Positions 37,101 to 44,543 of a stretch of 64,000 bases of DNA are shown here, piece by piece (positions within the stretch are counted from its first letter, which is position 1; each line of letters opens with the position of its first letter). A model generated the notes under the pieces. It saw nothing but the letters and a program-made list of their open reading frames with translations. It made no database searches and was not told where the DNA came from. The translations under genes and the position numbers were made by a program. The stretch lies in NCBI GenBank assembly GCA_050294475.1, contig JBNKOE010000024.1:322895-386894 (forward strand), given 5' to 3'. This DNA comes from Thalassobellus sp050294475. GTDB lineage: Bacteria > Bacteroidota > Bacteroidia > Flavobacteriales > Flavobacteriaceae.

Positions 37101-37272
37101 TCACAGAGAGTCTGGTATGGATCCTGAAACCAATTCTGGAGTGGATTCTAATGGAAACACACAAAACAGCGCTACCTCTGCTAGCGGTCAAGTATCCAGA
37201 GGAATTCCTACAATTGGAGCTAACGTGCCAACTACACGTAATTTTATGCTAGGATTAAATTTAACATTCTAA
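34156..37272 (+). CDS. susC: SusC/RagA-type TonB-linked outer-membrane transporter
   Basis: The 1038-residue protein has a signal peptide (to about residue 31, GMTAQV), a CarboxypepD_reg-like domain (about 33-115, VPGVNVILKGTNIGTTTDFDGKYII), a TonB-box-like EVIVIGYGTQ, a plug (about 118-235, IRIRGVRSLSGDNDPLIVLNG and TAIYGSRGANGVILISTKSG) and a large barrel ending FMLGLNLTF. It pairs with the SusD protein that starts 12 bases downstream and should import xylan oligosaccharides into the periplasm. It is the only SusC in the window, so the entire locus probably relies on it. Controlled by operators 4-6. Confidence 0.95.
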   Translation: MTNFLILKNKSINKLGFLILMFLFSAGMTAQVSVSGTISDADGPVPGVNVILKGTNIGTTTDFDGKYIIKNVTSNGTLVFSYIGYKTREIAINNQQSINVTLETDTATLDEVIVIGYGTQNKESVTGSVVSIKGGELGEVKTANFQEALQGRAAGVDISTTNTRPGSDNTKIRIRGVRSLSGDNDPLIVLNGIPFAGGLNDINMNDIASLDILKDASATAIYGSRGANGVILISTKSGKKDQKAKFTYNTYYSTKKVFAKFPMMNGEQFNALREATGYFRGGTPTYSTGVDEDPSVNTDWQDLIYGTGLQTSHDIGVTGGGENSTYSMGIGYYKETSVLPVENFQRYSFRAQIEQEIGAFKFGLNSVMNYSITNAAGTGLYGNLSATPILNPYNDDGSLKYIAAMPLDNFVVTTKETLNNIGGSRVNLQKDFGTYNNFFGEVKIPGVEGLKYRINLGLNLRMSRDGNFTGKGVANENLEAPSGAGVSSSLTTDYVIENLITYDRTFAEKHKVNFVGLFSAQNGKWDGTNLNVRNLPNEQFQFYNLGSVLQEDITGYGGYYGSAGLLSYMGRAMYQYDNRYLFTATLRADGSSRLAPGHKWVTYPALSVGWNIGNEAFMNNLDFVDLLKIRAGYGQTSNQAIDPYKTLGSLNTRDYNFGDTFATGYYVSELPNSSLGWEYSETYNFGLDFAFLNNRLSGTIEYYTTKTNDILYRLGLPSTSGVGSYLANIGKTSNKGIEVSLNATILDNPDGLTWDFGVNIYANKNKITALASGEDQNVGNLWFVGSPINVIYDYKKIGLWNQTDSDYQYLQQYEPGGNEGMIKVQYTGDFNPDGSPTRQIGPDDRQVMDPTPDFQGGFNTRLAYKNFDLSMVGVFKSGGIAVSTLYSASGYLNMLTGRRNNVNVDYWTPTNTGAKYPAPGGIQSGDNPKYGTTLGYFNGSYLKIRAITLGYNFNQDFIKDVGIQNMRLYATVQNPFVLFSPFHRESGMDPETNSGVDSNGNTQNSATSASGQVSRGIPTIGANVPTTRNFMLGLNLTF

Positions 37273-37284
37273 AAAAGTATTAAT

Positions 37285-39207
37285 ATGAAAAATATAAAAA
37301 TTAAAATAATATCAATAGCAGTACTATTAGTGATATTGCTTGTTGGTTCTTGTACAAACGACATTCTAGAAGAAAAACCTAGGAGTGTTTTTACTCCAGA
37401 CTTTTTCAAAACGGAACTAGGAGTTGAAGGTGGTATTACAGCCTTGTACGGGCATTTAAGATTCTTGTATGGTAATTGGAACTACTATAACTCTTTAGAA
37501 ACTGGTACTGATGAATATACATATGCAGAAAGTGCAGATGGCAACTTTAAGGATATGGATTTATCAGGCGTAGGTTCAATTACGTCTGAAAGTGCACCTT
37601 CAAGTGCTCCATGGAATTACTGTTTTGGAGCTATTAATACTGCTAGTGGAATTATTGAAAATGCTACAGAAGTTGGTTTATCTGATGCGTTGATTGCTGA
37701 AGCGAGGTTTTTCCGTGCTTTTGATTACTTTTTGTTAGTGCAGACTTACGGTGGTGTCCCTCTAGATTTAGGGGCTGGTGAATTACAATTCAATACATCC
37801 ACAAATAGAAGTTCTATACGTAATACTGTTCCCGAAGTTTACACAAAAGCTATATTTCCAGATTTGGTAAAAGCAGTAAATAATTTACCTGATGTACCTC
37901 GTTATACAGGTACAGCTACAAAAAATGTGGCTCGCTTATATTTGGCAAAAGCATACCTAACATATGCATGGTGGTTACAAAACCCTAATAACATTCCTAC
38001 CTATCCAGAGGCACCTAGAACAGATCCTGATGGGCATGATGCAGCATGGTATTTCCAACAAGCATATGATGTAGCAACAACAGCTATTAATAACCCAGGG
38101 ACTTATTCATTACAAGAGTACTTTTATGATGTTAATTTGGCATCAAACGACAGAAACAGTGAAATGTTATTGTATGCAGACCATACTGAAGAGAGTGAAA
38201 AATACAATGGAGCAAGCTTAGGTTGGGGTATTTCAGGAAATGCTGATAATGCTTCCGTTTGGATGGTAACTTCAAACTATACAACCATAAGAAGTAATGG
38301 TGCTTCCACTGTATTACGTGAAGCCGCCCAAAGTTATGGTCGTCCTTGGACCAGAATGGCTCCAACAATAAATGTGTTTACAAATACATTTGCAGAAAAA
38401 GATTTAGATTCTCGTTATGACGGTACTTTTGTGACTAGTTACCGTGGTAACTGGGATAAAGGAGGCGATACAACACCAAGCTACACCAACGCTAATGGTA
38501 TGCAAATTGTACCTGGCGATGCTGTGGTTAGTTTCTTAGATGAGGATAATCCTGCTGTTGATTATGGTGATGGAACCAAAGCAAACCTTGGCGGTGGTGA
38601 GATACCAGGACGATCAGATTATGTAATCAATCTAGGAGATCTTAATAGACGTTTCTACCCAGGCTTATGGAAGCTAGGGACTTACCGTACTGATAATGCT
38701 GGTGGACTTGGCTCACCTAATGCAGGTCTTACACGTCCGTTCCCAATTGCTAAATTCTCTGAATTCTATTTCATTGCTGCTGAAGCTGCCGTAAAAGGAG
38801 CATCTGGAAGTATGACTGCCAGAGATTTGATTAATATGATTCGCGCTCGTGCCGGTAAATGGCGTTTTGACAACGGCGAACAACAAGTAAGAATAGAGGA
38901 TAACAGTGCTGCCATGGTTAATGCCACACCTTCTACTATAGATATAGATTTTATCTTAGCAGAGCGTTCTCGCGAATATTTTGGCGAAGGATACCGTTGG
39001 TTAGATTTAGTTCGCACCCAAAAATGGGGTGAATATGCTGCCAGTTATAAAATTGCTGGGGTTAGTGCCGCTGATCATTCACCGCAAACCTTTACAAGGA
39101 CTATAGATGCCCACCATTACTTACGCCCAATTCCACAAGGTCAATTGGATAGTATGGAAGGCTCTGATGCTGAAAAATCAGCTTTTCAAAATCCTGGCTA
39201 TAATTAG
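37285..39207 (+). CDS. susD: SusD/RagB-type glycan-binding lipoprotein
   Basis: The 640-residue protein has a lipobox LLVGSC (Cys23), the N-terminal SusD-like region (about 25-235, with EEKPRSVFTPDFFKTELGVEGGITALYGHLR and LIAEARFFRAFDYFLLVQTYGGVPL), and the RagB/SusD C-terminal domain (about 440-640, with FYFIAAEAAVKGA, LAERSREYFGEGYRWLDLVRT and YLRPIPQGQLDSM). It is the surface lid of the SusC channel and binds oligosaccharides. It is somewhat longer than common SusD proteins (about 550), suggesting an inserted loop region near 400-440. A strong terminator follows. Confidence 0.94.
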   Translation: MKNIKIKIISIAVLLVILLVGSCTNDILEEKPRSVFTPDFFKTELGVEGGITALYGHLRFLYGNWNYYNSLETGTDEYTYAESADGNFKDMDLSGVGSITSESAPSSAPWNYCFGAINTASGIIENATEVGLSDALIAEARFFRAFDYFLLVQTYGGVPLDLGAGELQFNTSTNRSSIRNTVPEVYTKAIFPDLVKAVNNLPDVPRYTGTATKNVARLYLAKAYLTYAWWLQNPNNIPTYPEAPRTDPDGHDAAWYFQQAYDVATTAINNPGTYSLQEYFYDVNLASNDRNSEMLLYADHTEESEKYNGASLGWGISGNADNASVWMVTSNYTTIRSNGASTVLREAAQSYGRPWTRMAPTINVFTNTFAEKDLDSRYDGTFVTSYRGNWDKGGDTTPSYTNANGMQIVPGDAVVSFLDEDNPAVDYGDGTKANLGGGEIPGRSDYVINLGDLNRRFYPGLWKLGTYRTDNAGGLGSPNAGLTRPFPIAKFSEFYFIAAEAAVKGASGSMTARDLINMIRARAGKWRFDNGEQQVRIEDNSAAMVNATPSTIDIDFILAERSREYFGEGYRWLDLVRTQKWGEYAASYKIAGVSAADHSPQTFTRTIDAHHYLRPIPQGQLDSMEGSDAEKSAFQNPGYN

Positions 39208-39247
39208 ACAATATAGTTTTGAGTTAGTTAGTTTAGTTTTTAGTTTT

Positions 39248-39279
39248 AGTGCTGCCCAACCAAAGGGCAGCACTTTTTA
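39248..39279 (+). terminator. Strong intrinsic terminator after susD
   Basis: AGTGCTGCCC (39248-39257) pairs perfectly with GGGCAGCACT (39265-39274) around a 7-base loop, followed by five T residues. It closes the susCD unit. Confidence 0.9.
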
Positions 39280-39795
39280 TATAAAGTTAGTTCATTAACT
39301 TTAAATTATCTTTACCACGATAAACACATTTAAAATAAAAAGTTTAATACTACTTCTTTACTATATTATTATTTACTTGTAAAAAAGAAGTTTTAATAAA
39401 AAAAGAGACTACTACCGATACGCTTTTTACATTGGTTTCAAATAAAAAATCAAACATACATTTTAAAAATATAGTAAAAGAAACTTCAAACTTTAATGTT
39501 CTAAAATATTATTACACTTAATTGCTACTTTCTGCGTCAATAAGTGAAACAGCCTGTTTACAGATTGAATCATCTTAAATGTTGATTAATCTGGCTTGCT
39601 TTTTTCTGATTATGTATTATTTGATTATTTTCATCTGAAACTTTTGTTTTTTTTTGATTAGAACGATAAAAAAGAGAGATGCTAAATGCTAATAAAATTA
39701 TTTTTTTTAAATAGAATACATATTCAAAAAAATGACATCAATTATAAGTATTTAAAACACTTTCAAAAAAAAGCAAAAATTCAAATTAAGATATC
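39280..39795. other. A+T-rich gap with no recognised gene
   Basis: This 516-base stretch lies between the susD terminator and the end of the reverse operon. I see no frame with family features and no operator core. AGATT/AATCT arms near 39562-39594 could form a weak hairpin, but without a proper T-run on the reverse strand. It may be a decayed region. Confidence 0.5.
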
Positions 39796-40812
39796 TTAAC
39801 TATACGGATTTAAAGTTTGAATAGTTCCATCATCATTATAAGTTATTTCGGCAACTTTTACTGAACGTAAATGTGTAATTCCTTTAGATAAACTAGAATC
39901 ATGATAAAACAAATACCACTTCCCTTCTACTTCGCAAATAGAATGATGCGATGTCCAGCCTACAACAGGATTTAAAATTCTTCCTGAATAAGTAAATGGC
40001 CCGTAAGGACTATCTCCAATGGCATAACAAATAAAATGCGTATCTCCTGTTGAATAAGAGAAATAATATTTCCCGTTATATTTATGCAACCAAGAAGCTT
40101 CAAAAAAACGACGTTCTTTATCACCTTCTAATAATAGATTCCCTTGCTCATCTAAAATCTGAACTCCTTTAACTTCTTCAGCAAACTCTAATAAATCATC
40201 AGTCAATTTAGCAACTAATGGTAACAATGCTTGTTCTTCAGGCTTAGGTAACTCATTTTTTTCATCGTATACATTATTTCGATATTTTTGAAGTTGACCA
40301 CCCCAAATTCCTCCAAAATATATGTAATAACTACCGTCTTCATCTTCAAAAACAGCAGGATCTATACTATAACTTCCTTTTATAGGATTTGGTTCAGCTT
40401 TAAAAGGTCCAACAGGAAAATCACTAACTGCTACACCTATTTGAAAAAGTCCCTGTTTATTTCTAGCAGGGAAAAATAAATAATACTTACCATCTTTATG
40501 AGCTGCATCAGGAGCCCACATTTGTCTATCTGCCCAATCCACATCATCAACATGAAGTGCCACGCCATTATCTACGGCATTACTGTCAATAGAATCCATA
40601 GAAATTACATGATAATCTACCATACCAAAATGGTCGCCATTATCGTTAAAAGGAATTCCTGCATCAACATCGTGTGACGGATATATATAAATTTTTCCAT
40701 TAAAAACATGTGCTGACGGATCTGCAGTAAATATATGTGTAACTAATGGTTGAGAAATAGCTTTCTTATTTAATTCATTAAAATCAATTTCTTCAATACT
40801 ATCTTCTGGCAT
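39796..40812 (-). CDS. Cytoplasmic GH43 arabinofuranosidase/xylosidase
   Basis: The 338-residue protein is a single GH43 propeller with no signal peptide and no extra domain. Base Asp is in FTADPSAHVF (about 31), modulator Asp in YSIDPAVFEDEDGSYY, acid Glu in FFEASWLHKYNGKYYFSY, and the GWTSHHSICEVEGKWYLFYH strand carries the conserved metal-site histidine. Lacking a signal and lying 13 bases after the GPH symporter, it should act inside the cell on imported short arabinoxylo-oligosaccharides. It is the last gene of the reverse operon. Subfamily and exact substrate are not certain. Confidence 0.88.
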   Translation of the reverse strand: MPEDSIEEIDFNELNKKAISQPLVTHIFTADPSAHVFNGKIYIYPSHDVDAGIPFNDNGDHFGMVDYHVISMDSIDSNAVDNGVALHVDDVDWADRQMWAPDAAHKDGKYYLFFPARNKQGLFQIGVAVSDFPVGPFKAEPNPIKGSYSIDPAVFEDEDGSYYIYFGGIWGGQLQKYRNNVYDEKNELPKPEEQALLPLVAKLTDDLLEFAEEVKGVQILDEQGNLLLEGDKERRFFEASWLHKYNGKYYFSYSTGDTHFICYAIGDSPYGPFTYSGRILNPVVGWTSHHSICEVEGKWYLFYHDSSLSKGITHLRSVKVAEITYNDDGTIQTLNPYS

Positions 40813-40825
40813 AATTATTATTCTT

Positions 40826-42280
40826 TTAATTTCTTCTTTCTTTTAAATCACTCTCTATTTGCACTTCCATATTCTTATTAATTTCATACAAAAACAATAA
40901 GACTACACATAATAAAAATGGAATTGCTGGGTATATACTTACCAACATTTTTGTACCTTGAATAGCAGTTTCTGGTTGTACCACTAATTCTCCAACAACG
41001 GAAGCTTCCTTAGTTATATATCCATATAAACCTAAAATCCAAGTTAACAAAGCACTTCCTATACTTAAACCTCCTTTTAAGCCCACCATCATTGCAGAAA
41101 ATATTATAGCAGTTGCTCTACGGTTATTTTTCCATTCAGAGTAATCTGCTACATCAGCTATCATTGCCCATAATAAAGGAATTGTTAAACCATAGAAAAA
41201 ACCATGTAATATTTGTGAAACAAAGATTAATTCTACCGCTTTAGGTGGAAAGAAGTAAAAAGCTATTATGAATAAGGTTGAAATAAATAAAGCAACTCTA
41301 AAAACATCTCTTTTTCCGTATTTATCTGCAAATCTTTTTGAAAGCGTTATGCCTACAATCATAAAAATGATACCGCCTGCATTAAATAATCCAAATCCAG
41401 CAGACACTGGGTTTTCTCCAAAGAAATTAATTCCAATTGAGGATAAAAAATTTAAAATAGGTTGAATAAAGTGAGTTAACTTTTCTTTATTAACATAATT
41501 CTCAAAATAGTATACATAAGAGCCTCCTTTCATAGCTAACGTAACAAAAACTAATGTTGTTACAACAAGTATGATAACCCATGGCTTATTTTTAAATAAA
41601 TCGCCTAAATCTTCCTTTAAACTTGATTTTTGCTCTGGTTTTGGTACAATACGCTCTTTAGTAGTTAAAAATGTAATAATCAACATAACAGTACCAATAA
41701 TGGCTAACCAAGTCATTACAATTTCAATACCCACAGCTTTATCACCGTTACCTGCAGACTCAATAATAGGCAACATAAATACTTGTACAAAAAATTGTGC
41801 AAACATAACAGCTACAAAACGGTATGATGACAAACTATTTCTATCTGCCATGTTACCTGTAATAACTCCGCTTAAAGCAGAATATGGTAAATTATTAGCA
41901 GCATATAATAACAACAATAATGTATAAGTTACTACAGCATAAATTACCTTCCCTTTATACTCAAAATTAGGTGTGCTAAAAGCTAATAATGCAATAACAC
42001 CTAATGGAATGGCTGTCCATAAAATCCAAGGCCTAAACTTCCCCCATTTAGAAGTTGTTCTATCTGCAATAGCTCCAATTATTGGGTTGAAACCAAAAGC
42101 AGCAACAAGCCCTACTGTTAACATAATTGCTGAAGCATGATTTGCTTCAAGACCATAAATATCTGTATAGAAATATGCCAGATATGTCATTAATGTTTGA
42201 AAAACCAAATTTGCAGCGAGGTCGCCTAAGCTATATCCAATTTTTTCTTTTATGGATAATTTTTGTGAAGTTGAATTCAT
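40826..42280 (-). CDS. GPH-family sugar:cation symporter (XynB/XylP-like)
   Basis: The 484-residue protein has twelve hydrophobic segments and the glycoside-pentoside-hexuronide pattern: KIGYSLGDLAANLVFQTLMTYLAYFYTDIYGL at the start, NPIIGAIADRTTSKWGKFRPWILW (about 55-78) and WAMIADVADYSEWKNNRRATAI (about 368-389). Family members import xylosides, glucuronides or similar short sugars with Na+ or H+ across the inner membrane. Position between GH43 and GH10 genes points to xylo-oligosaccharides or aldouronates. It starts 16 bases after the upstream GH10. Confidence 0.9.
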   Translation of the reverse strand: MNSTSQKLSIKEKIGYSLGDLAANLVFQTLMTYLAYFYTDIYGLEANHASAIMLTVGLVAAFGFNPIIGAIADRTTSKWGKFRPWILWTAIPLGVIALLAFSTPNFEYKGKVIYAVVTYTLLLLLYAANNLPYSALSGVITGNMADRNSLSSYRFVAVMFAQFFVQVFMLPIIESAGNGDKAVGIEIVMTWLAIIGTVMLIITFLTTKERIVPKPEQKSSLKEDLGDLFKNKPWVIILVVTTLVFVTLAMKGGSYVYYFENYVNKEKLTHFIQPILNFLSSIGINFFGENPVSAGFGLFNAGGIIFMIVGITLSKRFADKYGKRDVFRVALFISTLFIIAFYFFPPKAVELIFVSQILHGFFYGLTIPLLWAMIADVADYSEWKNNRRATAIIFSAMMVGLKGGLSIGSALLTWILGLYGYITKEASVVGELVVQPETAIQGTKMLVSIYPAIPFLLCVVLLFLYEINKNMEVQIESDLKERRN

Positions 42281-42296
42281 AAGTATTTATGTAAAT

Positions 42297-43427
42297 CTAG
42301 TTAGTTGGTTCTTTTTTTAATGACAAAATGCTATCATATGCTTTTTTAGCATTTAGTTGTCTATCAAAAATCATTGGATAATTCGTGCGCCCTTTAATAG
42401 GCCAATCGTTTAACCAAGTATGATTATCACTTAAACCCCAAAAAGTAACTCTACTAATTTTATCTTGGTGCTTTAAAAACAATTTGAAAATATCTTGATA
42501 GCGTTTTGTAAATTTAGTTTGAATAGAATCTGGAAGACTTTTGGGGTAAGGATTCATTTTTTCACTATTTTCAAAATTTTGACTTACCTCAGCTCCTACC
42601 AAATCCCATGGATTAGGTAACACATTAATATCTAGCTCAGTAATAGCTACTTTTACACCAAGAGCAGCATATGCTAAAATACTTTCTTCAATAACTTCTA
42701 TTGATGGTGAATCTAAACTCCAATGCCCTTGCATACCAATACCGTCTACTTTTATTCCTTTATCTTGAATGGCTTTTATCATTTTAATAGCACCATTTCT
42801 TTTATCTGGATTTGTCATATTATAATCGTTATAATATAAGTCTGCATTTGGATCTGCTTCAAACGACCATTTAAAAGCTTGGGCTAAATAATCTTCACCA
42901 TAAGTGTTTAAAAAAACAGAGTTTCTTAAAGTGCCATCTTCATTTAAAGCTTCATTTACAACATCCCAAGAATCTATTTTTCCTTTATACCTACTTACAA
43001 TTGTTTTTATATGATTTTCTAAAGCAATAGCCATTTCTGTACTATCGTTTATTGCTTTAAACCATGGAGCTAATTGACTATGCCAAACCAAAGTATGACC
43101 ATGAATAAACATATCATGCTTTTTTCCAAAGGCTATATATTTATCAGTTAACTTAAAATCGAATGTATCTTTTAATGGATGAATAAACATCGATTTCATA
43201 ATGTTTTCGGCAGTAATGCAGTTAAATTCTTTTGAAATTAATGCCGTTTCTAAAGAATCTTGTTCTTCTATTTGTCTTTTATTAATGGCAACTCCCATAT
43301 AGAAATTTTCTTTAAACTCATTTTTTAAAGAAATGTCTTTTACAGGCTTAACTTCATCAACTTTTTTACAACTTATTACTAATACTAGTAAAGCTATAAC
43401 TACTAAAAAAGGGGTTGTTTTTTTCAT
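42297..43427 (-). CDS. GH10 endo-xylanase lipoprotein (second copy)
   Basis: The 376-residue lipoprotein (lipobox VISC, Cys20) is a single GH10 domain. It shows FNCITAENIMKSMFIHP, FIHGHTLVWHSQLAPWF, SWDVVNEAL with acid/base Glu159, and VAITELDIN with nucleophile Glu264, plus FWGLSDNHTWLNDWPIKGRTNYP near the end. The WPIKGRTNYP segment and GVGIQGHW-type motif are like those of the copy at 16.8 kb, suggesting an old duplication with one copy in each arm. It follows the third GH10 by seven bases. The three GH10 proteins may differ in cell location or in oligosaccharide length. Confidence 0.92.
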   Translation of the reverse strand: MKKTTPFLVVIALLVLVISCKKVDEVKPVKDISLKNEFKENFYMGVAINKRQIEEQDSLETALISKEFNCITAENIMKSMFIHPLKDTFDFKLTDKYIAFGKKHDMFIHGHTLVWHSQLAPWFKAINDSTEMAIALENHIKTIVSRYKGKIDSWDVVNEALNEDGTLRNSVFLNTYGEDYLAQAFKWSFEADPNADLYYNDYNMTNPDKRNGAIKMIKAIQDKGIKVDGIGMQGHWSLDSPSIEVIEESILAYAALGVKVAITELDINVLPNPWDLVGAEVSQNFENSEKMNPYPKSLPDSIQTKFTKRYQDIFKLFLKHQDKISRVTFWGLSDNHTWLNDWPIKGRTNYPMIFDRQLNAKKAYDSILSLKKEPTN

Positions 43428-43434
43428 TTTTTAT

Positions 43435-44541
43435 TTAATTAGTTAAACCTTCTAAGAAACCAAATAGTGCCGGTTTATAATTATATCCTGAATCGAATAA
43501 TAATGGCCATTCGTTTTTATTATTATAAAAATCTAATAACCAACTGTCGGTATCTCTCATGCCCCAAAAGGTGATCCCAAATTGTTGTGCTTCAGGAATG
43601 GTTTTATATATGATTGCTATTTGTTTGTATCTTTCTTTTTGGGCATTTGACCTATCAGAAGTAAGACGAGTTAAAGTTTTGTCTTTGTTAACCGTCATAT
43701 CTACCTCAGAAAAATGGATTAAAAGACCCGTATCTGCCAATTTTGTTACATTCGATTTTAATGATTGTAAATTAGGGTACTGATAATCTATATGCATTTG
43801 CATACCGATGCCATCAATAGGCACCGAATTTGTTTTAAAATTATTAACCATTTCTATAACTTTATCTGCTTTAAAGCTATCGCTACCTAAGTTATAATCA
43901 TTGTAAAATAATTTTACTTTGTCATCAGCTTCACGTGCCCATTTAAAACATTTTTCAACATAATCAGGTCCTATTCTATTATAAAACGGCCCCGCTTCTG
44001 CATCTGAAGTAAATGCTTCATTAACAACATCCCAACTTTCAACTACAGGAGTGCCATCAGTAAAAGTTGCTTCTGCAAAATGAGAAACTGCAGCTTTTAT
44101 ATATCCTTCTACCTGAGCTTCAAACTCAGCATCGGTTCCTGCAAAATTTTCTAACCAATCTGGAATAGCATATGAAGGATGCCAAATTAATGTATGACCG
44201 TGAACCCTTAACCCATTTGCTTTTGCATAGGCAACAATAGCATCTCCTGAACTCCAATCATATGTATTTGGACCTTTAAAAAACTTATACATTTTCATGT
44301 CATTACCAGCAGTAATACTATTAAACTCTTTATTTAGCAAGGTTCTGAAATAATTATCACTACTAGATGATAGTCTACTTGCAGACACCGTATTACCAAT
44401 TGGAAAATTTGAAGCCTCTTTTAAGGTTATTGTTGGCATAGGAGCTGGAGTAGGTTCTGATATTTCGGTATCGTCTGATTTACTACAACTCATAATAAAC
44501 ACTAAAACAACTAATGTTATGCATTTTGATATTTTACTCAT
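43435..44541 (-). CDS. GH10 endo-xylanase lipoprotein (third copy)
   Basis: The 368-residue lipoprotein (lipobox IMSC, Cys19) has a Ser/Pro-rich linker (about 21-38) and one GH10 domain with FNSITAGNDMKMYKFFKG, RVHGHTLIWHPSYAIPDWL, SWDVVNEAF with acid/base Glu175 and IHFSEVDMTVN with nucleophile Glu279. The linker suggests it is held off the outer membrane and acts on polymeric xylan. It differs more from the other two GH10 proteins than they do from each other, especially in the DMKMYKFF and SEVDMTV blocks. It starts two bases after the GH115 stop. Confidence 0.92.
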   Translation of the reverse strand: MSKISKCITLVVLVFIMSCSKSDDTEISEPTPAPMPTITLKEASNFPIGNTVSASRLSSSSDNYFRTLLNKEFNSITAGNDMKMYKFFKGPNTYDWSSGDAIVAYAKANGLRVHGHTLIWHPSYAIPDWLENFAGTDAEFEAQVEGYIKAAVSHFAEATFTDGTPVVESWDVVNEAFTSDAEAGPFYNRIGPDYVEKCFKWAREADDKVKLFYNDYNLGSDSFKADKVIEMVNNFKTNSVPIDGIGMQMHIDYQYPNLQSLKSNVTKLADTGLLIHFSEVDMTVNKDKTLTRLTSDRSNAQKERYKQIAIIYKTIPEAQQFGITFWGMRDTDSWLLDFYNNKNEWPLLFDSGYNYKPALFGFLEGLTN

Positions 44542-44543
44542 CT

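Noticed and set aside
39562..39594. Imperfect hairpin AGCC..AGATT/AATCTGGCT after susD
   Set aside because: The stem is interrupted, and the reverse operon would need a T-run on the other side; the real susD terminator is upstream at 39248.
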